Shown here one piece after another: positions 33,374-42,520 of a DNA stretch of 64,000 bases. The notes beneath the pieces were generated by a model. It did not search any database. It was not told the DNA's origin and saw only the letters and a program-made list of their open reading frames with translations. Source of the DNA: JAFAMB01 sp963775805. Its GTDB lineage: Bacteria; Verrucomicrobiota; Verrucomicrobiia; Chthoniobacterales; JAFAMB01. Position 1 is the first letter of the stretch; each line of letters begins with the position of its first letter. The stretch spans positions 1,364,001 to 1,428,000 of the forward strand of contig CAVZKG010000001.1 of assembly GCA_963775805.1 (NCBI GenBank), given 5' to 3'. The translations under genes and the position numbers were made by a program.

Positions 33374-36300
33374 ATGCTGCTGCCAGCAGATATGTATATG
33401 GGTCAGTACAATGAAGTAACTTTTTACCTCAACGGAAAAGAGGTCACGATTGAGAATCCGTCACCCGATCTGCTCCTGATCGATTATTTGCGTTCTCCTG
33501 GCGTTGGACTAATTGGTTCGAAGAAGGCTTGCGGCCAGGGCGGATGTGGCGCCTGCGCAGTCATTGTTTCGAGTTGGAACGCTTCTGAAGGGCAGCCCAG
33601 GCATCGTGCCATTAATTCGTGTCTGCAGCCGGTTTGTGCGTTGGGTGGACTGGTAGTGACGACTATCGAAGGAACGGGTGCAGTCCGTCGCCCGAGTCCT
33701 TCTTTCTTGAATCACTCGGCCACCACTTCCCGACACGCCGCACCACCCGATATGCCACCTTCCGCGATAGTCGAGGCTCCAAAAGAAGTTCAGGCAAAGA
33801 GAGAGACGGTTCAAAGCGATGTTCGGGCTGCGCTGGAGAAATTGGATAAAATTCCAAAGTCGCAACCGAACGATGGAATGAATCCGGTTGCCCACCGGTT
33901 GGCGCTCAACAACGGCAGCCAGTGCGGCTACTGCAGTGTGGGTTTTGTGATGAACATGTCAGAGTTCATTGTCAATAACCAGACAGCCACTAAACGCGAG
34001 ATTGAAGACATTTTCGACGGCAATATCTGCCGCTGCACTGGCTACCGTCCCATACTTACCGGGATGAAGACCTTTGCCTCCGACTGGAGTCAGGAGGACG
34101 AAAAGAATCGGATGAAGTGCAAATGCGACTACGAGTCCACGTCAGAACTTCCGGCCAATTTCGTCATTCCGTTCCCCGTCAAGGCGGAGCGCCCGGCAGT
34201 TCCTGTCTCACTGGTTTATCGAAACCGGAAATGGCACACGCCAGACACACTTTCGGAACTTGTTCAGATAATGGAGAGCAATAGGGGCAAAAGACTTCGT
34301 TTGGTACACGGAAACACTTCCTACGGAATATACAAGACGGAGTACCATGAGGCAGAGGTTCTGGTCGACATCAGATTAGTCCCCGATCTATGCTGTAAGC
34401 CTAAGGTCCAAAACGGCGAGCTGCATGTGGGAGCCGGAATCGCCTACAGCGAATTGATCAGGGTTCTGGAATTTGAGATGCAAGCTTCGCAGGTAGGGGT
34501 AACGAGTCGGCTCGGGGCGATCCACTTCATGGCGCGGCGAACCGCCGGGCGAATCGTGCGGAATGCGGCTTCAATAGGCGGGAACACGATGCTCGTGCTG
34601 AAGCACATCCATGAGGGCACGGGTGTACCCTTCCCTTCTGACATCCTCACCGGGCTTGCTTCCGCAGAGGCTAGGATCGTGTATCTGGACCTCGCAGGTG
34701 GAAAGAAACCTAGACTGCAAACCTCCACGGTAGATGAACTGGTGCAACGCGTGCGCAGAAATGCCGACTTTGCCGACGATATCGTTCTGATCCGCTATGA
34801 ATTGCCGTGTGGAGCGCCTCGGGAGGTGACTATACCTCAAAAGGTGGCGCTACGTGATGTTAACGCTCACAGTATTGTCAACGCGGCGACAAGGTTTCAG
34901 TTGTCCGATGACATGGTTGTGGAAGAGGCCGTATTAACCTTTGGAGGCATTGCGCCCTTTCCGTGGCGAGCCAAAAAAACCGAACAGGCGCTCGTCGGCA
35001 GAAAACTCTCTCTCAATGATGTTCCAAAGTTGGCCGAACTTCTACAGCAGGAAGTCGATTCTGAGCTAGAGAGTTGGGCAGGGCGCATGAAGGGGTTGCC
35101 CTCAGAGGGATTTACCAACGAGTACCGAATGCAACTCGCGATTTCATTCCTCTATAAAGGAGTAGTCAATGCCCTCCTGAAACAGCCGGATGCAGTTCCC
35201 AACAAAATACAGTCGAGCGGAATGATCACGTGGGGTCAATGGCCCGTCAGTGACGGGAAGCAATCGTTTTCAACACAGCCCTTCAAGCAGCCTGTCTCGC
35301 AGCCCTACATCAAACTCTCCTCTATGCACCAGGCGTCCGGGCAAGTTCACTATACGCAGGAGCTCCCGATGCCTCCCTTGACCGTCAACGCGGCATTCGT
35401 TCAAAGCCGTCGCGCTCTCGCAAACTATTTTTTCGTGATTCCTGGAGACAATAACGCGGTAGACTCCGCTAAACTGCGGGACTACCTGACGGATTACTCA
35501 AGCTCATTCGTCGACCTGATCACTCACGAGCAGATAAAGGATGGTGGCATTAACTATCAAGGTATGGGGTTCGACCAACCGCTGTTTGCTGAATGCATGG
35601 TCAGCTATGTAGGTCAATCCATCGCTCTAGTCCTCGCTCATACCGAACAGGATGCTATCCGGATCGCTGACTACGTGACCCGGTACTGTGTGGGCTACGG
35701 CCCGGCGGACTGGCCAGCGCCGTGGAACGAGCCCGTGTTGAGTCTTGAACAAGCGATCAAGTTCGGAAGCGTTTTTCCCGATTCACCGTCGACCGCTGTT
35801 TACCTTTCTCATATATGGAAAATCACGCGCCCTGGCAGTCGCTTTGATTGGACAACGCCTGACAAGGAGGCACTTGACAGAAACATCGTAAATCGCATGG
35901 GGATGGTTGACGGGATTTCATGCCAGATTGTCGAGAATACGCAAACCACTGGCGGTCAACTCCATTTCTATCTGGAAACCCAAGCATGTGTCGCTGAGCC
36001 AGCTGACGAATGGCGCCTCATCGTGCGGCCTTCCACGCAAAGTCCGATGGAGATGCACCAGACGATAGCCATGGCCCTCGGGGTCGAGTATCACCGGATT
36101 GAGGTACGCGTTCCTCCAGTTGGGGGTGCTTTTGGAGGAAAGACAGAACAGTCCCGCTTTGTTGTGGGCCCTGCGGCGGTGGCTGCGCATGCGAGCAAGA
36201 AACCGATTCGGCTTGCGATGCCGCGGGAAGAAGACAGCAGCATGATAGGTAAGCGCCACGCCTACTACGGCCAATATCAGATTGCCGTGGACCGCGGAGA

Positions 36301-37924
36301 GATCAGGCCCGAAGACAAAGGGATCATTCAAGGTCTCCAGACCAAAATGTGGGGGGATGGTGGTGCCTTCTACGACTGTTCGTTTATCGTCTCTAATTGT
36401 ATCCAACTGCGCGCGGACAATGCCTATCGAGTTCGCAATTTTGAGAATCAGATCGATGTCTGTCGGACTAACAAAGCACCGAGTACCGCGTGTCGCGGGT
36501 TTGGCGACATTCAATCGAAGGTCATTCTGGAGAATGCCATAGATGATGCGGCCTTCTCTGTAGGCATGCTGCCCGAGGAATTGCGCGAAAAGAACCTTTA
36601 CCTGCGCGGTGACCTAACTCCTTTCGGGCAGGCTTTGCCCGAATGTTACATCAGGGAGGTATGGGACTTCCTGAAAAAGAAATGCGATTACGGCGAGAAG
36701 AGACGTCGTGTAGTCGAGTTCAATAAGCAAAACAAGTGGCGCAAGCGGGGACTTGGCATGATTCCGGTCAAGTACGGTTGCGGGTTCAATCTCGCGCAAC
36801 TCGAGCAGGCAGCAGCAATCGTTGCCGTAAATCAGGGCGACGGCACTGTCCTTGTTCATCAGGGCGGCGTGGAGATGGGACAAGGATTACTCACCCAGAT
36901 TCAACAGATTACTTCCTATGTGCTCAATGTTCCCCTCGAACTGGTACGTGTTGAAAGCGCGAATACGATAGTCACCCCGAATCCCACCAGCACCGGCGCC
37001 TGCACCGGAACCGCCTACAACGGAGAGGCCGTCAAGCAAACCTGCGGGCAATTGCGGGCTCGTCTGATGGATTTCGGTTACCAGATGCTCAAGGATCGTG
37101 GTGGCGCTTGGTGCGAGAAGGCCGGCATTGATTTCTGGAATCACGCTGAAAAAGGTTGGGCGGCCCGGACAGGGCCCAACAAAACATTAATCTGGCAAAA
37201 ACTTGTGCAACTGGCTCACGCAAATCGCGTCGGCCTGATCTGTAGCTTTACCGCAAAAATCGAAGGTGGGACGACACCAGTGCCTGCGATTACTTACAAA
37301 CCGCAGCACAAGCAACCAGATATTCCCGGCGTAGAACGAGATAAAGAAGTGAACATCGGGGGTCCAATCGATTCATTCATTGGCTTCACCTATTCCGCGG
37401 CTTGCTCGGTCGTGGAGTTGGATGTTCTCACAGGGGAGGTAAAATTGCTCAGCTCAGACATTGTCTACGATGCAGGATGGAGTCTCAACCCAGCTATCGA
37501 CGTCGGCCAAGTGGAGGGTGCCTTTGCGCAGGGGATCGGATACCTTCTGTTCGAAAATCTGGTGTTCGAAGAGAATGGGCCGGAAAAGGGACGTCTCAAT
37601 ACCTTGAACACGTGGCGTTACAAGCCTCCGGCTTTTACTAACATTCCCTTAGAGATGAACGTTCATCTCTTCCCGCGCGACATTGTAGAAGGAATACCTG
37701 AGAATCCCAACGATATCTTCTCCGCCAAGGAAGTCGGTGAGCCTCCCCTCGTGTTAGCGACTAGCGTGTTTTTCGCGGTTAAAGCTGCGGTCAGAGACTC
37801 TCGCCTGGAACGCAAGCTCAGTGGGCTGTTTAGACTTGATGCTCCCGCTACGGTGCAAGAAGTTCGTCGAGTTTGTGAAGTCTCGATTAGCGATTTTGCT
37901 GCGTCTGCCGATGACGAAGTTTAG
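33374..37924 (+). CDS. Single-chain xanthine dehydrogenase-like molybdenum hydroxylase
   Basis: 1516 aa. [2Fe-2S] cluster one (C53, C58, C61 in KKACGQGGCGACAVI, and C83) and cluster two (C184, C187 in GSQCGYCSVGF; C219, C221 in NICRCTGYRP). The FAD domain spans ~270-570 and includes RIVRNAASIGGNTML. The molybdopterin domain spans ~640-1500 with VGGAFGGKTEQSRF, STACRGFGDIQ, GGVEMGQGLLTQI and the catalytic Glu in AKEVGEPPLVLA. All three modules are fused as in eukaryotic XDH, while most bacteria split them. A ~65-residue Pro-rich insert (104-168) separates the two iron-sulfur subdomains, which is unusual. Substrate may be a purine, aldehyde or N-heterocycle. No XdhC-type insertion factor lies nearby. 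Confidence 0.88.
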   Translation: MLLPADMYMGQYNEVTFYLNGKEVTIENPSPDLLLIDYLRSPGVGLIGSKKACGQGGCGACAVIVSSWNASEGQPRHRAINSCLQPVCALGGLVVTTIEGTGAVRRPSPSFLNHSATTSRHAAPPDMPPSAIVEAPKEVQAKRETVQSDVRAALEKLDKIPKSQPNDGMNPVAHRLALNNGSQCGYCSVGFVMNMSEFIVNNQTATKREIEDIFDGNICRCTGYRPILTGMKTFASDWSQEDEKNRMKCKCDYESTSELPANFVIPFPVKAERPAVPVSLVYRNRKWHTPDTLSELVQIMESNRGKRLRLVHGNTSYGIYKTEYHEAEVLVDIRLVPDLCCKPKVQNGELHVGAGIAYSELIRVLEFEMQASQVGVTSRLGAIHFMARRTAGRIVRNAASIGGNTMLVLKHIHEGTGVPFPSDILTGLASAEARIVYLDLAGGKKPRLQTSTVDELVQRVRRNADFADDIVLIRYELPCGAPREVTIPQKVALRDVNAHSIVNAATRFQLSDDMVVEEAVLTFGGIAPFPWRAKKTEQALVGRKLSLNDVPKLAELLQQEVDSELESWAGRMKGLPSEGFTNEYRMQLAISFLYKGVVNALLKQPDAVPNKIQSSGMITWGQWPVSDGKQSFSTQPFKQPVSQPYIKLSSMHQASGQVHYTQELPMPPLTVNAAFVQSRRALANYFFVIPGDNNAVDSAKLRDYLTDYSSSFVDLITHEQIKDGGINYQGMGFDQPLFAECMVSYVGQSIALVLAHTEQDAIRIADYVTRYCVGYGPADWPAPWNEPVLSLEQAIKFGSVFPDSPSTAVYLSHIWKITRPGSRFDWTTPDKEALDRNIVNRMGMVDGISCQIVENTQTTGGQLHFYLETQACVAEPADEWRLIVRPSTQSPMEMHQTIAMALGVEYHRIEVRVPPVGGAFGGKTEQSRFVVGPAAVAAHASKKPIRLAMPREEDSSMIGKRHAYYGQYQIAVDRGEIRPEDKGIIQGLQTKMWGDGGAFYDCSFIVSNCIQLRADNAYRVRNFENQIDVCRTNKAPSTACRGFGDIQSKVILENAIDDAAFSVGMLPEELREKNLYLRGDLTPFGQALPECYIREVWDFLKKKCDYGEKRRRVVEFNKQNKWRKRGLGMIPVKYGCGFNLAQLEQAAAIVAVNQGDGTVLVHQGGVEMGQGLLTQIQQITSYVLNVPLELVRVESANTIVTPNPTSTGACTGTAYNGEAVKQTCGQLRARLMDFGYQMLKDRGGAWCEKAGIDFWNHAEKGWAARTGPNKTLIWQKLVQLAHANRVGLICSFTAKIEGGTTPVPAITYKPQHKQPDIPGVERDKEVNIGGPIDSFIGFTYSAACSVVELDVLTGEVKLLSSDIVYDAGWSLNPAIDVGQVEGAFAQGIGYLLFENLVFEENGPEKGRLNTLNTWRYKPPAFTNIPLEMNVHLFPRDIVEGIPENPNDIFSAKEVGEPPLVLATSVFFAVKAAVRDSRLERKLSGLFRLDAPATVQEVRRVCEVSISDFAASADDEV

Positions 37925-39504
37925 ATATTTTGTTTAGTCATTTGGTCGGCAATGTAATCCGCTTGCCGAATTGCGAGCGCGACAATCGTCAGTGTCGGAT
38001 TTTCCGCTGTGCTGGTTGTGAACTGACTGCCATCCGAAATAAACAGGTTTTTAATGTCGTGAGCCTGACCCCATTTGTTACAAACGCCCTCTTCCGGACG
38101 CGCGCTTTGACGACAAGTGCCCAGGTTATGGGTTGAAGGGCCCGGCGGGGTCCGAATGATGCAGGTCGCACCCACCGCATTATAGACCATAGCACCTCGC
38201 TTATAGGCGTGGTTACGCATGGCAATTTCGTTCACATGCTCATCATAATGAACGTTCGGAACAGGCATGCCGAACTGATCTTTCTCCGTCGGGTGAAGCG
38301 TCACACAGTTGGTTTCCTGCGGCATGTCTTCACCCACCAGCCACATGCCGGCCATGCGTTCGTAGGCTTCCATTGCACGTGTAAATTCGTGTCCCCACCC
38401 TGCGAGATCGATACTCCCAGAGAGGCTGTCAGCAAGGAAAGACGGGCCGACGTGCCCGGCCTCCATGTAATAGCCACCGGCAAATTCTCGATCCGGTCTA
38501 TGATGACGTTCGTCCCTGATGCAGCCAGCCATCGTATTCCCTCGATACATCCGGACGGGTTTATCGAATATGGCCCATATTCCGCCGTTCATGTGGCGCA
38601 TATAATTTCGCCCAACTTGCCCGGAAGAATTCGCCAGGCCCGCCGGGTATTGGGTGCTCGCGGAGTTGAGGAGTATCCGAGGCGTTTCAATGGAGTTGCC
38701 GGCAACACAGACAACACGTGCCCGCTGCTGATGATGATTGTCCTGCTTGTCAGCATATACAACCCCAGTAACCCTTCCGAATTTATCATGTTCTATTCTT
38801 AAAACGTGACATTCCGGACGCACCTCGAGATTACCCGTCGCCTCACCTTTGGGAATTTCGGCGTTTAACGTCGACCATTTCGCATTGGAGCGGATCCCCT
38901 GAGTACAGAACCCGTCATGAATCGTCGCAGGACGCCCGTCGCGCGGACGCGAATTGATGGCCATGTTGCCAGTAGAACATTCCTTGTAACCAACTCTTTT
39001 AGCCCCGGCCGCCATGACGATCTGACTGTTGCACGCGTCATGTAGTGGAATTCCGTGAGTCCCCGTTACACCCATTTTATCTTCCGCCTTGTCGTAGTAG
39101 GGTTCAAGCTCTGCCAATGTTAAGGGCCAATTTAAAAGGCTAGCTCCCGTGATACCGCCATAGACATCCTTGGAGTGTAGTTCACGCGCTTGGATCCGCA
39201 GCGAAAACCCCGACCAATGCACCGACGTCCCGCCGACGATTTTGCAAATCCACGCCGGGAAATCTGGAGAATCTTTGGCAACCCTCCAGGATCCCGAAGC
39301 GGTCCGTTTATCAAACCAAGTCAGCTGGTCAAATGCTTGTCGCTCATCATCGATGTGCTGCTCCCGTTCAATCCGAGGTCCCGCCTCCAGTATCAGCGTG
39401 CGAATTCCCTTTTGAGCTAATTCATTTCCGAGCGTACCGCCTCCAGCGCCCGATCCGATAATCAGCACCAAGCCACCATCATCCAGACCAAATGTTCGTG
39501 GCAC
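37921..39504 (-). CDS. GMC-family FAD dehydrogenase (gluconate 2-dehydrogenase large-subunit type)
   Basis: 527 aa. N-terminal FAD motif LVLIIGSGAGGGTLGNELAQ, glycine-rich GGTSVHWSGFSLRI, and GMC C-terminal elements HNLGTCRQSARPEEGV and FISDGSQFTTSTAENPTL with the His/Asn active-site region. It oxidises alcohol groups of sugars or polyols and passes electrons to a membrane partner. Its stop overlaps that of the molybdenum hydroxylase tail to tail. The upstream gene, 3 nt away, encodes the matching small subunit. No cytochrome c subunit is next to it. Confidence 0.88.
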   Translation of the reverse strand: MPRTFGLDDGGLVLIIGSGAGGGTLGNELAQKGIRTLILEAGPRIEREQHIDDERQAFDQLTWFDKRTASGSWRVAKDSPDFPAWICKIVGGTSVHWSGFSLRIQARELHSKDVYGGITGASLLNWPLTLAELEPYYDKAEDKMGVTGTHGIPLHDACNSQIVMAAGAKRVGYKECSTGNMAINSRPRDGRPATIHDGFCTQGIRSNAKWSTLNAEIPKGEATGNLEVRPECHVLRIEHDKFGRVTGVVYADKQDNHHQQRARVVCVAGNSIETPRILLNSASTQYPAGLANSSGQVGRNYMRHMNGGIWAIFDKPVRMYRGNTMAGCIRDERHHRPDREFAGGYYMEAGHVGPSFLADSLSGSIDLAGWGHEFTRAMEAYERMAGMWLVGEDMPQETNCVTLHPTEKDQFGMPVPNVHYDEHVNEIAMRNHAYKRGAMVYNAVGATCIIRTPPGPSTHNLGTCRQSARPEEGVCNKWGQAHDIKNLFISDGSQFTTSTAENPTLTIVALAIRQADYIADQMTKQNI

Positions 39505-39507
39505 AGA

Positions 39508-39966
39508 TTAAAGCTCCTCCACTTTAATCCAATCGATGTCGTTGAATCCACGATGGAGATAACCACCTTGATCATTGGACGGCCCTTCGTATCCGAACCG
39601 AGGCCAGATCGCAGGATTACTGTAGAAGTAAATGACGAAATCCGACCGCAGTCTTTGAAAGAAGGAAGTTTGCTCAGCTTGTTTGAGTACCTGTAGTCTT
39701 TCCTCCTCCGAAAGGCTCGTCCATGTAGACCTTGTCTGGTGGTTCAGGGCGGCGACTCCATTGGAGAGAAAACCAGAGAAGGCTTGGTCTTGTGCGGCAT
39801 TCTCGTCTAGCTTTCGAACAACATGCTCGTAGAACTCGTCCGGAACGGCATTGTGAGGGAACATGATCCGATAGATGGAAACGAGTTGTTCGACGAGCCC
39901 AGGGTGAAAGCTGCGATACTGATAAGTCACCGAATCAGAGTCGGTAAATGCGGCTGGCGGTTTCAT
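39508..39966 (-). CDS. Gluconate 2-dehydrogenase subunit 3-like protein
   Basis: 152 aa. The pattern LVSIYRIMFPHNAVPDEFYE, LDENAAQDQAFSGFL, FFQRLRSDFVIYFYSNPAIW and RFGYEGPSNDQGGYLHRGF is that of subunit 3 proteins that accompany GMC dehydrogenases. Family members often carry a Tat signal; none is visible here, so the complex may be cytoplasmic or rely on another anchor. It lies 3 nt upstream of the GMC gene and 7 nt downstream of the large toxin-like gene's stop, so it may be cotranscribed with both. Confidence 0.8.
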   Translation of the reverse strand: MKPPAAFTDSDSVTYQYRSFHPGLVEQLVSIYRIMFPHNAVPDEFYEHVVRKLDENAAQDQAFSGFLSNGVAALNHQTRSTWTSLSEEERLQVLKQAEQTSFFQRLRSDFVIYFYSNPAIWPRFGYEGPSNDQGGYLHRGFNDIDWIKVEEL

Positions 39967-39973
39967 CGAAGAA

Positions 39974-42103
39974 TTATCGGCTACTCCTAAGCGCCGGGCC
40001 TAACTTCTCAAGCGACGCGGTCAAGCTTTCAAACATTGACCAGCAGAAAACAGGCACCTTTTGGACCCAGATTCCCTTAGCCGGCCCGAGCTTAGACCAC
40101 TCCACGCTCAGACTCCCACTCTTGATGTCGATGTGATGTACCGCGCTATAGAGCGCATTGGTGTCGATGAACTCGTATACCGGGTTGCCAGAGGCAGGCC
40201 AGGAGCTGCCGAAAGGCGGTCTGTCTCTCACCGATCTTGTATACAAGGCTGCAGCAAGAGTTCCATCATCGCACGGGCACATATCAACCAGGCCGCGAAG
40301 AGGAGGTCGATCTCTAACCTTACCCTGGTCCCGATGGTACCTTTCGTCATACAAGAGCTCATTGGGGTAGTGGATTATCCATCGGGGTTTCAGATTATCC
40401 CCTTTCAGGCCACGCATCACCGAGTCATGCGTCGCGCACGCGAATCCGCCCGATCCGAATATCCATAGATATTGCTGATCGACCCGGAGCCCAGAATAGC
40501 TCTCCCAAGGAGCGCGCACGTAGCCCTCCTTTCCTACTGCGTCGACGTAAATCTCGGGTGAAGCTTCCAACCCCCCATACGTTATGTAGTCGATCTTCGT
40601 CGACCCGGAAACCTGCGGCTCTATGTCCGGGTCGCCTTCGACACAACTCGGATGGTGTACAACTCGGACCGAAATCGCCTTGGATTTGACAACTCGAGCG
40701 TAACTCTGCTGCACTTTGTTGTCTTTGCTCAGGACAAACCCGCGTATGTCTTTGTCCTTTGCAGCGTAAAACAAGATGTCTGTCTTGTCGTTGTGGGCGG
40801 CGCCAGGCGTCGCCCAGATATCGGTTAGTGCATGGAGCGAGAAGTTGTCACAATTCAACTCCACGGACTCTATCGTTTTGTAGGGAGCCTTAACGACTCC
40901 ATGATAAGTGCGATCGTAGCCCGACCAACCGTCATCGATCCAGGGTTCCAGGCCAATAATGTGGTAAGTCGGGTTGGGCGTGTTCATGTCTTGCCTCGTC
41001 ATGGCTACTCCAATCCGTTTCTGCTCACCCCCGAGATAGACGAACTCGCCTTTCCGGATACTGGTGCCGGCCCACAAATGCTTTTTTCGGGCCTCGTCGA
41101 TCTGCCAGAGCATTCCGCGATCTCGGGCTGCCGGCACGGCACGTCTCAGGTACTCCAGGTTGGCTTTATTGACAGCGCCGTATTGGATGAGACGCGCGAT
41201 TCCGAGCGCCAAGAATTCTTCTAATTTGTCTCGGACTTTCTCTTTTTCCGGCTCGGGAAGTTTGTCTGCCTCATCGAACCGTTTCCTCATCGAGTCCGTA
41301 CTAATAAGAGAGACAATCATGACAACTGTTACCAGCAGATCGGTGTAAGCCTGGCAGATGGCGGCTAATATGGTAGGCCACAAATCCTGGTCTTGATTCT
41401 TCTCTTCCTGCAGCCATTCTGCTACTTCCCAGAAACGGGTCATCGTCGGTCCGTCTATGGGGTTAAAATCCTTGATGAGCTGCGTGATGACCCTGATCTG
41501 CAGACCGGGCGCCAGCGCGGTCTCGATGCGCCCGCTTATATCCTTCAACGAGGTCGCATAGGCTGTAATATTTGTGTGAACCGCTTTGATGGTCTGCGAA
41601 ATCTTTTCGGCTTGGAGCTCTCTCAGGAGGTTTTCGATCTGTGACGTCAACGACTCGGACTTCGGGGCGAAAAAACTGAGGATCTGCCCGATCATCGCAA
41701 AAATCGCGCCAACCAGCATACCGGGAGGCCCGCCGGCAACTGAGAGGGCACCCAGCATCGGAGCGAGGGAAGCGCAGATATCCATCACCGCCGCAGAGCC
41801 AGTGATCGCATCACCGTTTTGGTAGGCAGTAATCGCTGCTAGCGTGCCCTTGGTAATGTTGGGTAAGGCCTTCGCCAGGTTCTCCTCGAGCTTCTCAAAC
41901 TCTTTGCGTCGCTTGTCATCCGGTGCCAGTCGATCGGCTTCCTGCCGTTCTTTCTCATATTGGGTCATGAGTCCGCCAGCGCGGACACCTAAGGACAATT
42001 CCAGCTCTCGCCTGTCCATTTCATCCATGTTGCCGGGCAGGAACTGCTTCTGCGCCATTAGCTCGAGTATGGCAGCAATATATTTCTGGGGGTCATCACT
42101 CAT
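39974..42103 (-). CDS. Large protein with pore-former-like helical domain and beta-rich C-terminus, family unknown
   Basis: 709 aa from ATG 42103; a GTG at 42244 would add 47 residues. The N-terminal ~300 residues are helical, with a Gly-rich hydrophobic stretch (LAPMLGALSVAGGPPGMLVG and IFAMIGQILSFFAP, about 110-148), amphipathic helices (LLRELQAEKISQTIKAVHTN), and a second hydrophobic helix (YTDLLVTVVMIVSLI, ~253-267). This layout resembles helical pore-forming toxins such as the Cry N-terminal domain or HlyE-like proteins. The C-terminal ~330 residues are rich in Trp, Tyr and Gly (EPWIDDGWSGYDRTYHG; DQQYLWIFGSGGFA), like a beta-propeller or lectin. No signal peptide. Not recognised as a named family; the toxin idea is inference. 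Confidence 0.5.
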   Translation of the reverse strand: MSDDPQKYIAAILELMAQKQFLPGNMDEMDRRELELSLGVRAGGLMTQYEKERQEADRLAPDDKRRKEFEKLEENLAKALPNITKGTLAAITAYQNGDAITGSAAVMDICASLAPMLGALSVAGGPPGMLVGAIFAMIGQILSFFAPKSESLTSQIENLLRELQAEKISQTIKAVHTNITAYATSLKDISGRIETALAPGLQIRVITQLIKDFNPIDGPTMTRFWEVAEWLQEEKNQDQDLWPTILAAICQAYTDLLVTVVMIVSLISTDSMRKRFDEADKLPEPEKEKVRDKLEEFLALGIARLIQYGAVNKANLEYLRRAVPAARDRGMLWQIDEARKKHLWAGTSIRKGEFVYLGGEQKRIGVAMTRQDMNTPNPTYHIIGLEPWIDDGWSGYDRTYHGVVKAPYKTIESVELNCDNFSLHALTDIWATPGAAHNDKTDILFYAAKDKDIRGFVLSKDNKVQQSYARVVKSKAISVRVVHHPSCVEGDPDIEPQVSGSTKIDYITYGGLEASPEIYVDAVGKEGYVRAPWESYSGLRVDQQYLWIFGSGGFACATHDSVMRGLKGDNLKPRWIIHYPNELLYDERYHRDQGKVRDRPPLRGLVDMCPCDDGTLAAALYTRSVRDRPPFGSSWPASGNPVYEFIDTNALYSAVHHIDIKSGSLSVEWSKLGPAKGIWVQKVPVFCWSMFESLTASLEKLGPALRSSR

Positions 42104-42520
42104 GTTCAATTCGTGGTGGGCTGATTTGTTATTTTTATGTATGTACTTAGTGATCAGGTTTTTGCTCGCAGATTCACCATTTGAATTCTGCCCCTGGCCA
42201 CCGACCAGTACGGGCTGCGCGTATTTGTCCAGATGACAAATCACACCTCAGTAATTTTCACGAAAACTATAGAACGGTACAGTCAAATCAGTGGTCGATA
42301 TCGGAAAGTTGGCGAACAAGTGAGGACGTAAAAATTGACCCCTAAAGAACTCTACATTGGGTTAATTACTCTGTACACATGATCGAAGGAGCTGGTAATG
42401 CTCGGTTTCAGCGCTGCTGCAAGTAAAGGCGATTGAAATTTTGGAGTTTGCCGATCAGAATTTGTGCTAGGCACAGTGCCCAGAGTCAAAGGCTCCCCTC
42501 AATACATGGAGTAATGTGCG
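42104..42520. other. Intergenic region between divergent toxin-like and chitosanase-like genes
   Basis: 417 nt, of which 141 could code for an N-terminal extension of the toxin-like protein. It must contain both promoters, but I see no strong consensus boxes, operator or RNA structure. Confidence 0.35.

Noticed and set aside
35918..36514. 198-codon open frame antisense to the molybdenum hydroxylase
   Set aside because: It lies wholly inside a clearly functional gene, and its length reflects codon bias of the sense strand.
42300..42360. Sequence AAAATTGACCCCTAAAG near 42330, reminiscent of insertion-sequence ends
   Set aside because: No matching inverted partner or transposase gene was found nearby.
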